Source of the DNA: Hoeflea prorocentri | Lineage (GTDB): Bacteria; Pseudomonadota; Alphaproteobacteria; Rhizobiales; Rhizobiaceae | Assembly (NCBI RefSeq): GCF_027944115.1 | Contig: NZ_JAPJZI010000001.1 | Span: forward strand, 2,666,001-2,730,000 | Length of the DNA stretch: 64,000 nucleotides | Reading direction: 5' to 3' | Part shown: one piece after another, positions 10,358 through 17,442 of the stretch | Layout of the letters: each line of letters starts with the position of its first letter | How positions within the stretch are numbered: the first letter of the stretch is position 1 | Position numbers and translations under genes: made by a program | Notes under the pieces: model-generated | Seen by the model: the letters and a program-made list of their open reading frames with translations, nothing else | Database searches by the model: none | Told to the model about the DNA's origin: nothing

Positions 10358-10774
10358 TCAGGCGTCCGAACTGCGGCACACATGCACGGCGCAGGGCGCA
10401 TGGCGCACGACGCGGGCGGCGGTTGACCCGAGGAAATAGTCGCCTAGTCCCGGCTTGTGGGAGCCGATAACGATGCAATCAATGCCGTGTTCCGTCGCAT
10501 AGTCGATAATGGTCCGGTAGGTGTGACCCTTGATGAGGACCGTCTCCACGCCGGCAAGGTCTTTGGTTTTCTCCGCCAATTTTGACCGCGCCATTTCAAA
10601 ACCCTCATTGACCGCCTCCGCATCCAGATAGGCGGTGACGGACCCTTGCGGCGCTTCATAGACATGCATCGCCGTCACCTGTCCGGTGTCCGCCGCCAGG
10701 GTTCTGGCAACGGCCAGCGTCTGCGGGGAGATCCCATGATCAAGCGCCATCGGAACCAGGATTTTTTGATACAT
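10358..10774 (-). CDS. Universal stress protein, UspA family
   Basis: A single Usp domain of 138 residues starts MYQKILVPMALDHG. The family ATP-binding loop is present near the C-terminus as GSHKPGLGDYFLGSTAARVV, matching G-2x-G-9x-G-S/T. The gene lies 24 bp after the zinc dehydrogenase on the same strand, with AGGGG before its ATG. It is therefore probably the last gene of the DHPS operon rather than an isolated stress gene. What it does there is unknown. Confidence 0.9.
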   Translation of the reverse strand: MYQKILVPMALDHGISPQTLAVARTLAADTGQVTAMHVYEAPQGSVTAYLDAEAVNEGFEMARSKLAEKTKDLAGVETVLIKGHTYRTIIDYATEHGIDCIVIGSHKPGLGDYFLGSTAARVVRHAPCAVHVCRSSDA

Positions 10775-10798
10775 TGCTTCTACCCCTGTGAGATTGCT

Positions 10799-11779
10799 TC
10801 AGGCCCAAGGCTTCAGGATGATCTTCGGCGAGGAAACAGCCCCTGCCCGCAGATCCTTAAAGGCCTGAAAACCTTCCGTTAGTGGCCGCTGTTCGGCCCA
10901 ATCCAGCGCACCGAGCCGCCCATCAAAAATGGCGGCTGTCGTGTCGCGAAAGTCCTTGGCCGTATAAGTATAGGTGCCAATGAACGTGATCTCCTGCAGT
11001 GTGATCCGGCGGACATCGAGACCGCCCGTATCCTCGCCAAGACCGACATGAACAATTACGCCGCCGGCTTTCGCGGCCGCGCTGGCCGCCGCGCGTGTCG
11101 ATACGTAGCCAACGGCGTCGACAACGACCTCATAGGCCTCGCCTGCCTGCTCGACCGCATTTTGATTACAGTGCTCGATCAGGAAGGCACGGCGGTTCGG
11201 GTTCGGCTCTGCGATGGTGATGTCCTCCACCCCCATCGCCCTAAGTGCCAGTGCCGCAGCCAAACCGATTGCCCCGCCGCCGATGACGAGCGCCTTTCGA
11301 TCCATGGATGGATGCAAAGCCTCAATCGCGAGCCGGGCGGCATGCCAGCTGACAGCCAACGGTTCCGCCAGCGCTGCCTTTTCAAGCGGCACGGCATCCG
11401 GCACCGGTACAAGGTTTCGCTCCGGCATCGAAATGAACTGCGCAAAGGCCCCTTCGCGCGGCGGCATGGAGATAATCTGTCGGCTTTCGCAGATGTTTTC
11501 CCGCCCTGCCCTGCAGGCATCGCAGGCCATGCAGGTCACCAGCGGATTGACGGTTACCCGCAGCCCGTCCTTGGCCCCGCCCGTAACGATACCCGCTGCC
11601 TCATGACCAAGGATCAGCGGGGCCGGACGGCGCGCGTCGTGTCCGAGATAGGCGTGCATGTCGGAACCGCAAATGCCGACCGCCTCAACACGTATGAGAA
11701 GCTCGTCCTGCGGCGGCTCGGCATCCGGGACATCCCGATAGCCAAGTTGTTCCACCCCGTCATAAACAAGCGCTCTCAT
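10799..11779 (-). CDS. hpsP: Zinc-dependent MDR alcohol dehydrogenase, probable DHPS 2-dehydrogenase partner
   Basis: This 326-residue medium-chain dehydrogenase has the catalytic zinc motifs GICGSDMHAYLG and GHEAAGIV. It also has the structural zinc cysteines CMACDACRAGRENIC. The Rossmann part carries VIGGGAIGLAAALAL at about residues 165-180. Its start overlaps the SDR stop by four bases (ATGA), so it is coupled to the hps genes. In known hpsNOP loci two non-HpsN dehydrogenases act on the 2-hydroxyl of DHPS and interconvert its enantiomers. This role and symbol are assigned from context; a generic sugar-alcohol dehydrogenase is the alternative. Confidence 0.65.
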   Translation of the reverse strand: MRALVYDGVEQLGYRDVPDAEPPQDELLIRVEAVGICGSDMHAYLGHDARRPAPLILGHEAAGIVTGGAKDGLRVTVNPLVTCMACDACRAGRENICESRQIISMPPREGAFAQFISMPERNLVPVPDAVPLEKAALAEPLAVSWHAARLAIEALHPSMDRKALVIGGGAIGLAAALALRAMGVEDITIAEPNPNRRAFLIEHCNQNAVEQAGEAYEVVVDAVGYVSTRAAASAAAKAGGVIVHVGLGEDTGGLDVRRITLQEITFIGTYTYTAKDFRDTTAAIFDGRLGALDWAEQRPLTEGFQAFKDLRAGAVSSPKIILKPWA

Positions 11780-12537
11780 TTTGCGGTGAAGCCTCCATCA
11801 ACCATCAGCACCTGTCCGGTGACATAGCAGGAGGCATCGGAGCACAAGAAAAGGACGGGACCGTCGATATCCTCAAGCCGGCCATTCCGGCCAATACAGG
11901 TCTGGGCCGCATTTCGTTCCGCCCGGGCCGGATCGTCAAAAACAGCCTTTGCGAGCTCTGTCGGGAAAAAACCCGGCCCGATGGCATTGACGTTGATGCC
12001 GTGGCTGGACCAGGCCTCGGCCATGGCGCGCGTCAGTTGGGCGATCCCGCCCTTGCTTGCGCCATAGGCGATGCCGCCGGGAAACGCCCGCGTTGACTGG
12101 AGGCTGGCAAAATTGACGATGCGCCCCCAGCCCTTAATCTTCATGGCAGGTACAAGGGCCTGGCTCAGGAAAAACGGCGCTGAAAGGTTGAGCGACAGGG
12201 TATCGTCCCAGCCCTCCACGGTCACGTCATCGGCCGCCTGCCGGGTGTTTATCCCGGCGGCGTGGATCAGGATATCGGGGCTGTCGAAGGGTGCGGAAAT
12301 GTCCGCCGTGAGGGCTCCTATACGGCTCAGATCCGCAACGTCCGCTGTGACCGCAGCTGCCTGACTGCCGATTTCAGAGACAAGCGCCTGCAAAGCTTCG
12401 GTCCGCCGCGCAACACAGACGACCCGTGCTCCGGCATCGGCCAGGACAAGCGCCGTCCTGCGGCCAAGACCGGAACTGGCGCCCGTTACGCAGGCGACCT
12501 TTCCTGAAAGATCAAAGAGGTCGGGAGCTTCAGCCAT
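11776..12537 (-). CDS. hpsO: Short-chain dehydrogenase, probable DHPS 2-dehydrogenase partner
   Basis: This classical SDR has 253 residues. The cofactor motif TGASSGLG lies near residue 18. The catalytic serine is in the FASLQS region and the YGASK motif supplies tyrosine and lysine. The start at 12537 (MAEAPDLFDLSGKVACV) overlaps the end of hpsN by eight bases; an upstream extension of the frame has no family match. It sits between hpsN and the zinc dehydrogenase in a tight operon. The DHPS role is inferred from gene order, and the division of labels between hpsO and hpsP is from memory of the family. Confidence 0.65.
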   Translation of the reverse strand: MAEAPDLFDLSGKVACVTGASSGLGRRTALVLADAGARVVCVARRTEALQALVSEIGSQAAAVTADVADLSRIGALTADISAPFDSPDILIHAAGINTRQAADDVTVEGWDDTLSLNLSAPFFLSQALVPAMKIKGWGRIVNFASLQSTRAFPGGIAYGASKGGIAQLTRAMAEAWSSHGINVNAIGPGFFPTELAKAVFDDPARAERNAAQTCIGRNGRLEDIDGPVLFLCSDASCYVTGQVLMVDGGFTAK

Positions 12538-13837
12538 CGGCGGAAAGGTCAAAATTTTCGCCGGGGAAATACTTCGCCAGCCGGACATCGGCGGCGCGGG
12601 CATGGCCTTCCATGCCTTCCAGCCGTGAAATGCGTGCGGTCGCTTCGGCAACCTGCCTGGAGCCTTCACGGGTGGCGCGCTGCCAGGTGACGATTTTCAT
12701 GAACTTATGCACTGACAGGCCACCGGTATAGCTCGCGGCGCCGGAGGTCGGCAGGACATGGTTTGTGCCCGCGGCCTTGTCGCCATAGGAAACGGTTGTC
12801 TCTTCGCCGAGGAAGAGCGAGCCATAACAGCTCAGCCGCTCCAGCCACCAATCGAGATCCTGCGCCTGAACGGTCAGATGTTCCGGCGCGTATTCGTCGG
12901 ATGTCGCCGCCATCTCCTCGCGGTCGGCGCACAGGATCACTTCCGCATAGTCACGCCATGCCGCCGTCGCGTTTTCACGGTTCAGATCCGGCAGTTCGTT
13001 GATGAGACCGGGGACGAAGTCCATGACCTTTTCGGCCAAGGCACGGTCGTCGGTAACCAGCCAGACGGGAGAGTTGTAGCCGTGCTCGGCCTGGCTGACG
13101 AGGTCGGTTGCCACGATATGGGGGTCGGCGGATTGATCGGCGAGGATCAGGCTGTCTGTCGGCCCGGCAATCATGTCGATGCCGACCCGGCCGAACAGGA
13201 TACGCTTTGCCTCGGCGACGAACTGGTTTCCGGGCCCGACGAGGATATTGGCCTTGGGCAGACCGAACAGGCCGAACGTCATTGCCGCAACGCCCTGGAC
13301 ACCGCCCATGGCGAGGATCTTATCCGCGCCACAGATATGGGCGGCATAGACAATCGCCGGGGCAACACCGACACCGGGCCTTGGCGGTGAGCAGGCTGTA
13401 ATATGCTTGCAACCGGCAACCTTGGCTGTTGTCACCGTCATGATGGCGCTGGCTATGTGGCTGTAACGCCCGCCGGGCACGTAACAGCCCGCCGCATCCA
13501 CCGGTATGGCTTTCTGGCCCGCGATGAATCCGGGAGAAATCTCCGTCTCGACATTGGCGACGGTTGCCTTCTGCAATTCGGCGAACCTGCGAACATTGTC
13601 ATGGGCAAACCGGATATCCGCCTTCAACCTTTCGGGAACCGATGCAATGGCGGCTTCGATCTCTTGCGCCGTCAGCAGCACATTGCCTTCGTAACGGTCG
13701 AATTTGGCCGCATATTCCAGCGCCTTGGCATCACCGCTGGCTTCAATATCAGTAAGGATATTGACGACCGTCTGGTGGACTTCGGACGCGTCCGACTTGG
13801 CAGTGCGTGTTGCTTTCTTCAGGTATTCGCGTGTCAT
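12530..13837 (-). CDS. hpsN: Sulfopropanediol 3-dehydrogenase HpsN (histidinol dehydrogenase family)
   Basis: HpsN oxidises (R)-2,3-dihydroxypropane-1-sulfonate in two NAD-dependent steps to (R)-sulfolactate. The 435-residue protein is a HisD homologue that keeps the zinc ligands at Q249, H252, D353 and H412 and the catalytic pair E319-H320 in EYAPEHL. It is not in a histidine operon. It lies behind a TRAP transporter and beside two other dehydrogenases, the arrangement described for DHPS-degrading bacteria. The sequence also fits my memory of the HpsN group (GQKAIPVDAAGCYVPGGRYS) better than that of biosynthetic HisD. It starts 12 bp after the TRAP M-subunit stop. Confidence 0.85.
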   Translation of the reverse strand: MTREYLKKATRTAKSDASEVHQTVVNILTDIEASGDAKALEYAAKFDRYEGNVLLTAQEIEAAIASVPERLKADIRFAHDNVRRFAELQKATVANVETEISPGFIAGQKAIPVDAAGCYVPGGRYSHIASAIMTVTTAKVAGCKHITACSPPRPGVGVAPAIVYAAHICGADKILAMGGVQGVAAMTFGLFGLPKANILVGPGNQFVAEAKRILFGRVGIDMIAGPTDSLILADQSADPHIVATDLVSQAEHGYNSPVWLVTDDRALAEKVMDFVPGLINELPDLNRENATAAWRDYAEVILCADREEMAATSDEYAPEHLTVQAQDLDWWLERLSCYGSLFLGEETTVSYGDKAAGTNHVLPTSGAASYTGGLSVHKFMKIVTWQRATREGSRQVAEATARISRLEGMEGHARAADVRLAKYFPGENFDLSADG

Positions 13838-13849
13838 CCAGTCAAAGCC

Positions 13850-15178
13850 CTATTTGTAGATGTCCGGCAGAAGTGTTGTCGAGATTGCGGGAATGTAAGC
13901 GATCAACAGCACGACAACAAACATGCACAAGACATATGGGACGGCGCGGGCAGCAATCTTGAGGATGGACTCCCCGGTTATCCCCGAGACCACAAAGAGA
14001 TTGAGCCCCAAAGGCGGCGTGATGAAACCGACACCAAGCGCGGTGATCATCATGATGCAGAACTGGATCTCGTTCATGCCGATATTGTCGGCAAGCGGCT
14101 TCAGGATGGGTGCGAGAATGACGATGTTGGGCGTCGTCTCCATCACGCAGCCTGCGGCAATCAGGATCCCGATCATCAGCAGGATCAGAACCATCGGATC
14201 ATCGGTCAACCCGGTCACCGCGCCAACGAAACCTTGCGGCACACCCATGATCGCCAACGCTTCGGCAAGCGGGGTCGAAAAGGCGATGATCGGCAGGATG
14301 ACGCCGTTCACCTTGGCCGAACTCACCAGCATCGCGGGAAAATCGGCAAAGGACAGCGTGCGCAGGATGAATCCCATCGCAATCGTCACAACGACCGCCG
14401 TCGCACCCGCCTCTGTCGGCGTCAGGCGGCCGGAGAAGATACCGTAGAAAATAATGCCAGGCACAATGAAGGCGTACCAGCCGGATTTCAGCGCAACGCC
14501 GAGATTTGCCGCCCATTCGCCGAAACTCATCATGCCACCGCCCTCATAGGCATAGATGCGATTGACGATCAGATTGGTGATCAGGATTGAAAACAGGATC
14601 GCCAATCCCGGGATCAAGGCGGCGAGAAACAGCGTCGACGCCGAGATTCCCAGCACCAGGCCGATGATGATATAGGCGATCGACGGCGGTATCAGGATGC
14701 CGGTACAGGCACCCGCCGCGACGAGGGCACAAGCGTAGGGGCGCGGGTAGCCGCTTTCGACAAGACGGGCGATCGTCATGCGGCCAACCGCTGCGGCGCC
14801 GGCAGCATCGGATCCGGAAATCGCGGCAAACATGCCGCAGACCAGGACGGTTGCCGAACCGAACCCGCCCTTTGTAAAGCAGGTCAAGGCCTCCGCAACA
14901 TCGAGAAATTTCCGCGATAATCCCGTCCGAACGAGAACATCCCCGGTCAGGATGAAGAGCGGCACGGCTGTCAGAGCAAACGCATCAATGCCGGTAAAGA
15001 GGCTCTCCCCGACAAGGCTCAAGGGCAGATCGCCTGACATGACGAGCATCAGGATCGCAGCGGAGCCGATGGCCGCCCATACGGGTACCGCGAGGGCGAT
15101 CAGGGATACGAAGAGAATGACCGGCAGGTAAAAGTCCCAGCCAAGTTCGACGGTCTGATTAAGACTGTTCCAGAGCAT
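13850..15178 (-). CDS. hpsM: TRAP transporter large permease (DctM/HpsM type)
   Basis: This membrane subunit of 442 residues has about 12 hydrophobic segments and belongs to the DctM family. Landmarks are FAISGSDAAGAAAVGRM, TGILIPPSIAYIIIG and the C-terminal TPPLGLNLFVVSGITG. TRAP large subunits use the sodium gradient to import organic acids. Here the likely cargo is the sulfonate DHPS, inferred from hpsN 12 bp downstream. The ATG at 15178 lies 12 bp after the small subunit. Confidence 0.87.
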   Translation of the reverse strand: MLWNSLNQTVELGWDFYLPVILFVSLIALAVPVWAAIGSAAILMLVMSGDLPLSLVGESLFTGIDAFALTAVPLFILTGDVLVRTGLSRKFLDVAEALTCFTKGGFGSATVLVCGMFAAISGSDAAGAAAVGRMTIARLVESGYPRPYACALVAAGACTGILIPPSIAYIIIGLVLGISASTLFLAALIPGLAILFSILITNLIVNRIYAYEGGGMMSFGEWAANLGVALKSGWYAFIVPGIIFYGIFSGRLTPTEAGATAVVVTIAMGFILRTLSFADFPAMLVSSAKVNGVILPIIAFSTPLAEALAIMGVPQGFVGAVTGLTDDPMVLILLMIGILIAAGCVMETTPNIVILAPILKPLADNIGMNEIQFCIMMITALGVGFITPPLGLNLFVVSGITGESILKIAARAVPYVLCMFVVVLLIAYIPAISTTLLPDIYK

Positions 15179-15190
15179 TGTTCTGTTTCC

Positions 15191-15703
15191 TCAATCAAAC
15201 AGCGTGTCGCCTTCGTAGACAGGCTGACCTGTCCGCAAAGAGCGAAAATCGCGATGGAGAGACTGGATCAACCGCCAGATGATCAGCGCAAAGCCGGTCG
15301 GCACGGCCATCAGGAACCAGACCTTGGAAATCCTCAGCCCGTCCGTGACCGATCCGAATTTTGCGGAGATGTGAACGGCCTCGTAGGACCAGTAGAGGGC
15401 GATAATCGCAACGAAGAACATCACCAGATCGCCGAAGATGTAGAGCAGCGCCCGAGGCCGCGGGCCGAGGTAGTGCATGATCACATCAATCCGGATGTGA
15501 GCGCGCTCCTTAACGGCCGCCGCCGCACCGATCCAGGCGAGGTAAATAAAGGAATATCGGACGATCTCCTCACCCCAGATCGAGGAATAGGCAAATATCT
15601 CTCGGCGCAGAACCTCGATTGCCATGGTGATGACCAGCATCACGTAGAAAACGAGAAGCAACCATCTCTCTGCATTGCGGTCAATTCGTCGGAGTATTTC
15701 CAT
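15191..15703 (-). CDS. hpsL: TRAP transporter small permease (DctQ/HpsL type)
   Basis: The 170-residue protein has four predicted membrane segments, as expected for the DctQ family. A conserved central region reads WGEEIVRYSFIYLAWIGAAA, followed by VKERAHIRIDV. It pairs with the large subunit encoded 12 bp downstream. A 200 bp gap with a strong hairpin separates it from the binding-protein gene upstream, whereas the other genes of the operon are packed tightly. Confidence 0.85.
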   Translation of the reverse strand: MEILRRIDRNAERWLLLVFYVMLVITMAIEVLRREIFAYSSIWGEEIVRYSFIYLAWIGAAAAVKERAHIRIDVIMHYLGPRPRALLYIFGDLVMFFVAIIALYWSYEAVHISAKFGSVTDGLRISKVWFLMAVPTGFALIIWRLIQSLHRDFRSLRTGQPVYEGDTLFD

Positions 15704-15869
15704 TTTACTGCCCGTTGGAGCACCTTTGACCTCTCTTGAAGCCAGGCCTCACCCCTCTGCTCGTTTTGCCGTAAACCCAGCCCGCCGGATCGCTGGACTC
15801 TTGCGCACCACGCTGCAATTCGCTGCACGCGCGAGAGCATCTCTTCCATTGGCGTTGGGAAAGCGGGAT

Positions 15870-15895
15870 GTCGGGCGCCAAGACCGGCGCCCGAC
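15870..15895 (-). other. Intercistronic hairpin between TRAP binding protein and small permease
   Basis: A perfect 10 bp stem (15870-15879 with 15886-15895, core TCGGGCGCC/GGCGCCCGA) with a 6 bp loop lies 9 bp beyond the binding-protein stop on the minus strand. No T-run follows. It therefore looks like an RNA-stabilising or partial-termination element that keeps the binding protein more abundant than the permeases, not a full terminator. Confidence 0.6.
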
Positions 15896-15903
15896 GCCCT
15901 TAT

Positions 15904-17052
15904 CTACGCGTCGTTAACGTAGTATTTTCCGAGTGTCCCGGCAGCTTCCTCCATCTGGCCGAAAGCTTCCATGGAACCGGCAAGCTCCAGTTTGAACGGA
16001 TCCCACTCGGAGCGCTGATAACCGCCCGCTTCCTGCCACTCGCCCAACTGGTCGGCGCTGAGGCTGTGGAACTCGACACCGGCCTTGGCAAGCTCGGCCA
16101 TGGCGTAGGCGCGGGCCGACGGAACCTTGGCAAGGTTCTGGTGCGCGGTCATTTCAGACCCCCACATGATGCCTTCCTGCACATCGGACGGCATGGAGTT
16201 GAACCACTCGAGATTACAGGAATAGACCTGACTGTCCGGCACGGCCTGTGTGAAAGTCACATGGCTGAGAATGTCCTTGAAGCCGAATACGTAAAGCGCG
16301 CCGACTGACGGATCGAGCGCATCGGCGACACCCTGCTTGATCGCGGACGGCGTCTCACCCCAGGCGACCGGCGTCGGGTTGGCGCCAACCATACGGTAAT
16401 ATTGCTGCAGCATCTTGGAGCCGGGCACACGGAATTTTACGCCATCGAGATCAGAGGGGCTCAGGACAGCCCCCGCTCCGCCCTTGCGCACGGCAACGAC
16501 GCGTGGATCGATGTTGACATAAAACAGCGCTTTGAAACCGTTCGCCTCGACCTTCGGGTGCACTTCATTGTTCCAGAACTCCGACGTCACCAGATTGGTG
16601 AAGCGCTGATTGGAGCCGCACAGATAGGGCATGTTGATCAGGTCAACGGTTGAAGCAAAGGGTGCGAAGTTCGACAGCGAATGCTGCGCGGCCTGAATGG
16701 TCCCGCCCTGCACTTTCTGCACCAGGGCACCGCCCGCTCCGAGCTGCCCGCCCGGTGCAAGTTTGACATAGATCTTGCCATTGGTGGCGTTCTGGATGTT
16801 TTCCTTCAGGTCAAGCTGCATGATCGGGTAGCTTCGCGATGCACCGAGCACATAGGCCGTTGCGATCGTCATGACATGATCAGCTGCCTTTTCTCTGTCG
16901 CGTTCTTCTTTGGCTGTCTGGGCCACCGCATCGGATGACCACAGGACACCCCCCGCACCCGCAACCATTGCCGCGGTAAAACCACCGGCTGCCGTCAGTT
17001 TAAGAAAATTCCGGCGCTCGGCGGACGCGAGCTCCTTGCGGTCATCACTCAT
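15904..17052 (-). CDS. hpsK: TRAP transporter substrate-binding protein (DctP/HpsK type)
   Basis: This periplasmic receptor has 382 residues from the ATG at 17052, which is preceded by GGGAGGAAACCAG; the frame is also open to 17067. The N-terminus carries a twin-arginine-like signal (ERRNFLKLTAAGGF, then an alanine-rich region ending AVAQ). The DctP fold shows in KFRVPGSKMLQQYYRMVGAN, with an arginine in the usual acid-anchoring position, and in the following PTPVAWGE. It is the second gene of the putative DHPS operon. A sulfonate ligand is inferred from hpsN, not visible in the protein. Confidence 0.87.
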   Translation of the reverse strand: MSDDRKELASAERRNFLKLTAAGGFTAAMVAGAGGVLWSSDAVAQTAKEERDREKAADHVMTIATAYVLGASRSYPIMQLDLKENIQNATNGKIYVKLAPGGQLGAGGALVQKVQGGTIQAAQHSLSNFAPFASTVDLINMPYLCGSNQRFTNLVTSEFWNNEVHPKVEANGFKALFYVNIDPRVVAVRKGGAGAVLSPSDLDGVKFRVPGSKMLQQYYRMVGANPTPVAWGETPSAIKQGVADALDPSVGALYVFGFKDILSHVTFTQAVPDSQVYSCNLEWFNSMPSDVQEGIMWGSEMTAHQNLAKVPSARAYAMAELAKAGVEFHSLSADQLGEWQEAGGYQRSEWDPFKLELAGSMEAFGQMEEAAGTLGKYYVNDA

Positions 17053-17074
17053 CTGGTTTCCTCCCATAGAAACA

Positions 17075-17260
17075 CTAGCTGCCGTCTTTTACCTTTCGGG
17101 CAGCCTCCTCCTGCAAAATGCCGACGACGAACAGTATCGACGCGGCAAAAAGAACCAGCATCTCGCCGACATCCCCAAGGAATGTCTGCCCGCCAAAGGC
17201 ACCCATCGCGACATTCACGAAGTAGATGACGAATACGATCAGGGAGGCATAAAGGGGCAT
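17075..17260 (-). CDS. Small two-helix membrane protein heading the TRAP/hps operon
   Basis: The product has 61 residues from the ATG at 17260; an in-frame TTG two codons upstream (17266) is an alternative. Two membrane segments are clear: about residues 4-20 (YASLIVFVIYFVNVAMG) and 30-50 (GEMLVLFAASILFVVGIL). A short charged tail EEAARKVKDG follows. It ends 22 bp before the TRAP binding-protein start and is the first gene after the LacI-controlled promoter. An accessory or regulatory subunit of the transporter is possible. I do not recognise a named family. Confidence 0.7.
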   Translation of the reverse strand: MPLYASLIVFVIYFVNVAMGAFGGQTFLGDVGEMLVLFAASILFVVGILQEEAARKVKDGS

Positions 17261-17292
17261 TTTCAAGCTCGGCGTTAATCTGGATCACGGCT

Positions 17293-17322
17293 AATGTAAG
17301 CGCTTTCATTTGATTAATGCAA
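17293..17322 (-). promoter_or_regulatory. Candidate promoter of the hps operon
   Basis: On the minus strand TTGCAT (17322-17317) and TACATT (17298-17293) are 18 bp apart, giving a start about 25 bases before the first gene. The first LacI-type operator covers the -10 and part of the spacer, and the second covers the -35. This is the layout expected for simple repression. Confidence 0.5.
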
Positions 17323-17354
17323 GGGCTTACATTGGATTTTTGTAAGCGCTTTCA
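17295..17354. promoter_or_regulatory. Three LacI-family operators with 23 bp spacing
   Basis: TGTAAGCGCTTTCA occurs identically at 17295-17308 and 17341-17354. A related site TGCAAGGGCTTACA (11 of 14 matching) lies exactly halfway at 17318-17331. The site-to-site distance is 23 bp both times. The central AGCGCT core is typical for LacI-family proteins. The sites lie between the hps operon and the divergent lacI-type gene. The last one falls in the spacer of a possible lacI promoter (TTGGAT at 17332, TATCCT at 17356), which would mean autoregulation. Confidence 0.85.
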
Positions 17355-17367
17355 TTATCCTCTTACA

Positions 17368-17395
17368 AACACGCATCTTTTTTTGGATGCGTGTT
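17368..17395. other. Perfect 10 bp inverted repeat with T-rich loop in the lacI leader
   Basis: AACACGCATC (17368-17377) and its exact complement GATGCGTGTT (17386-17395) enclose an eight-base loop of seven T and one G. It lies between the operators and the regulator start at 17443. It could be an RNA hairpin in the lacI leader or a second protein-binding site. No T-run follows it, so a classic terminator is unlikely. Confidence 0.6.
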
Positions 17396-17442
17396 GTGGA
17401 TTTCCAAACTAAATTGTCGGCGAACCTGCGAACGAGGCGATA

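Noticed and set aside
12530-13837. Histidine biosynthesis gene hisD
   Set aside because: The neighbours are a TRAP transporter and sugar/sulfonate-type dehydrogenases rather than his genes, and the sequence recalls the HpsN group; histidine biosynthesis is therefore the less likely role.
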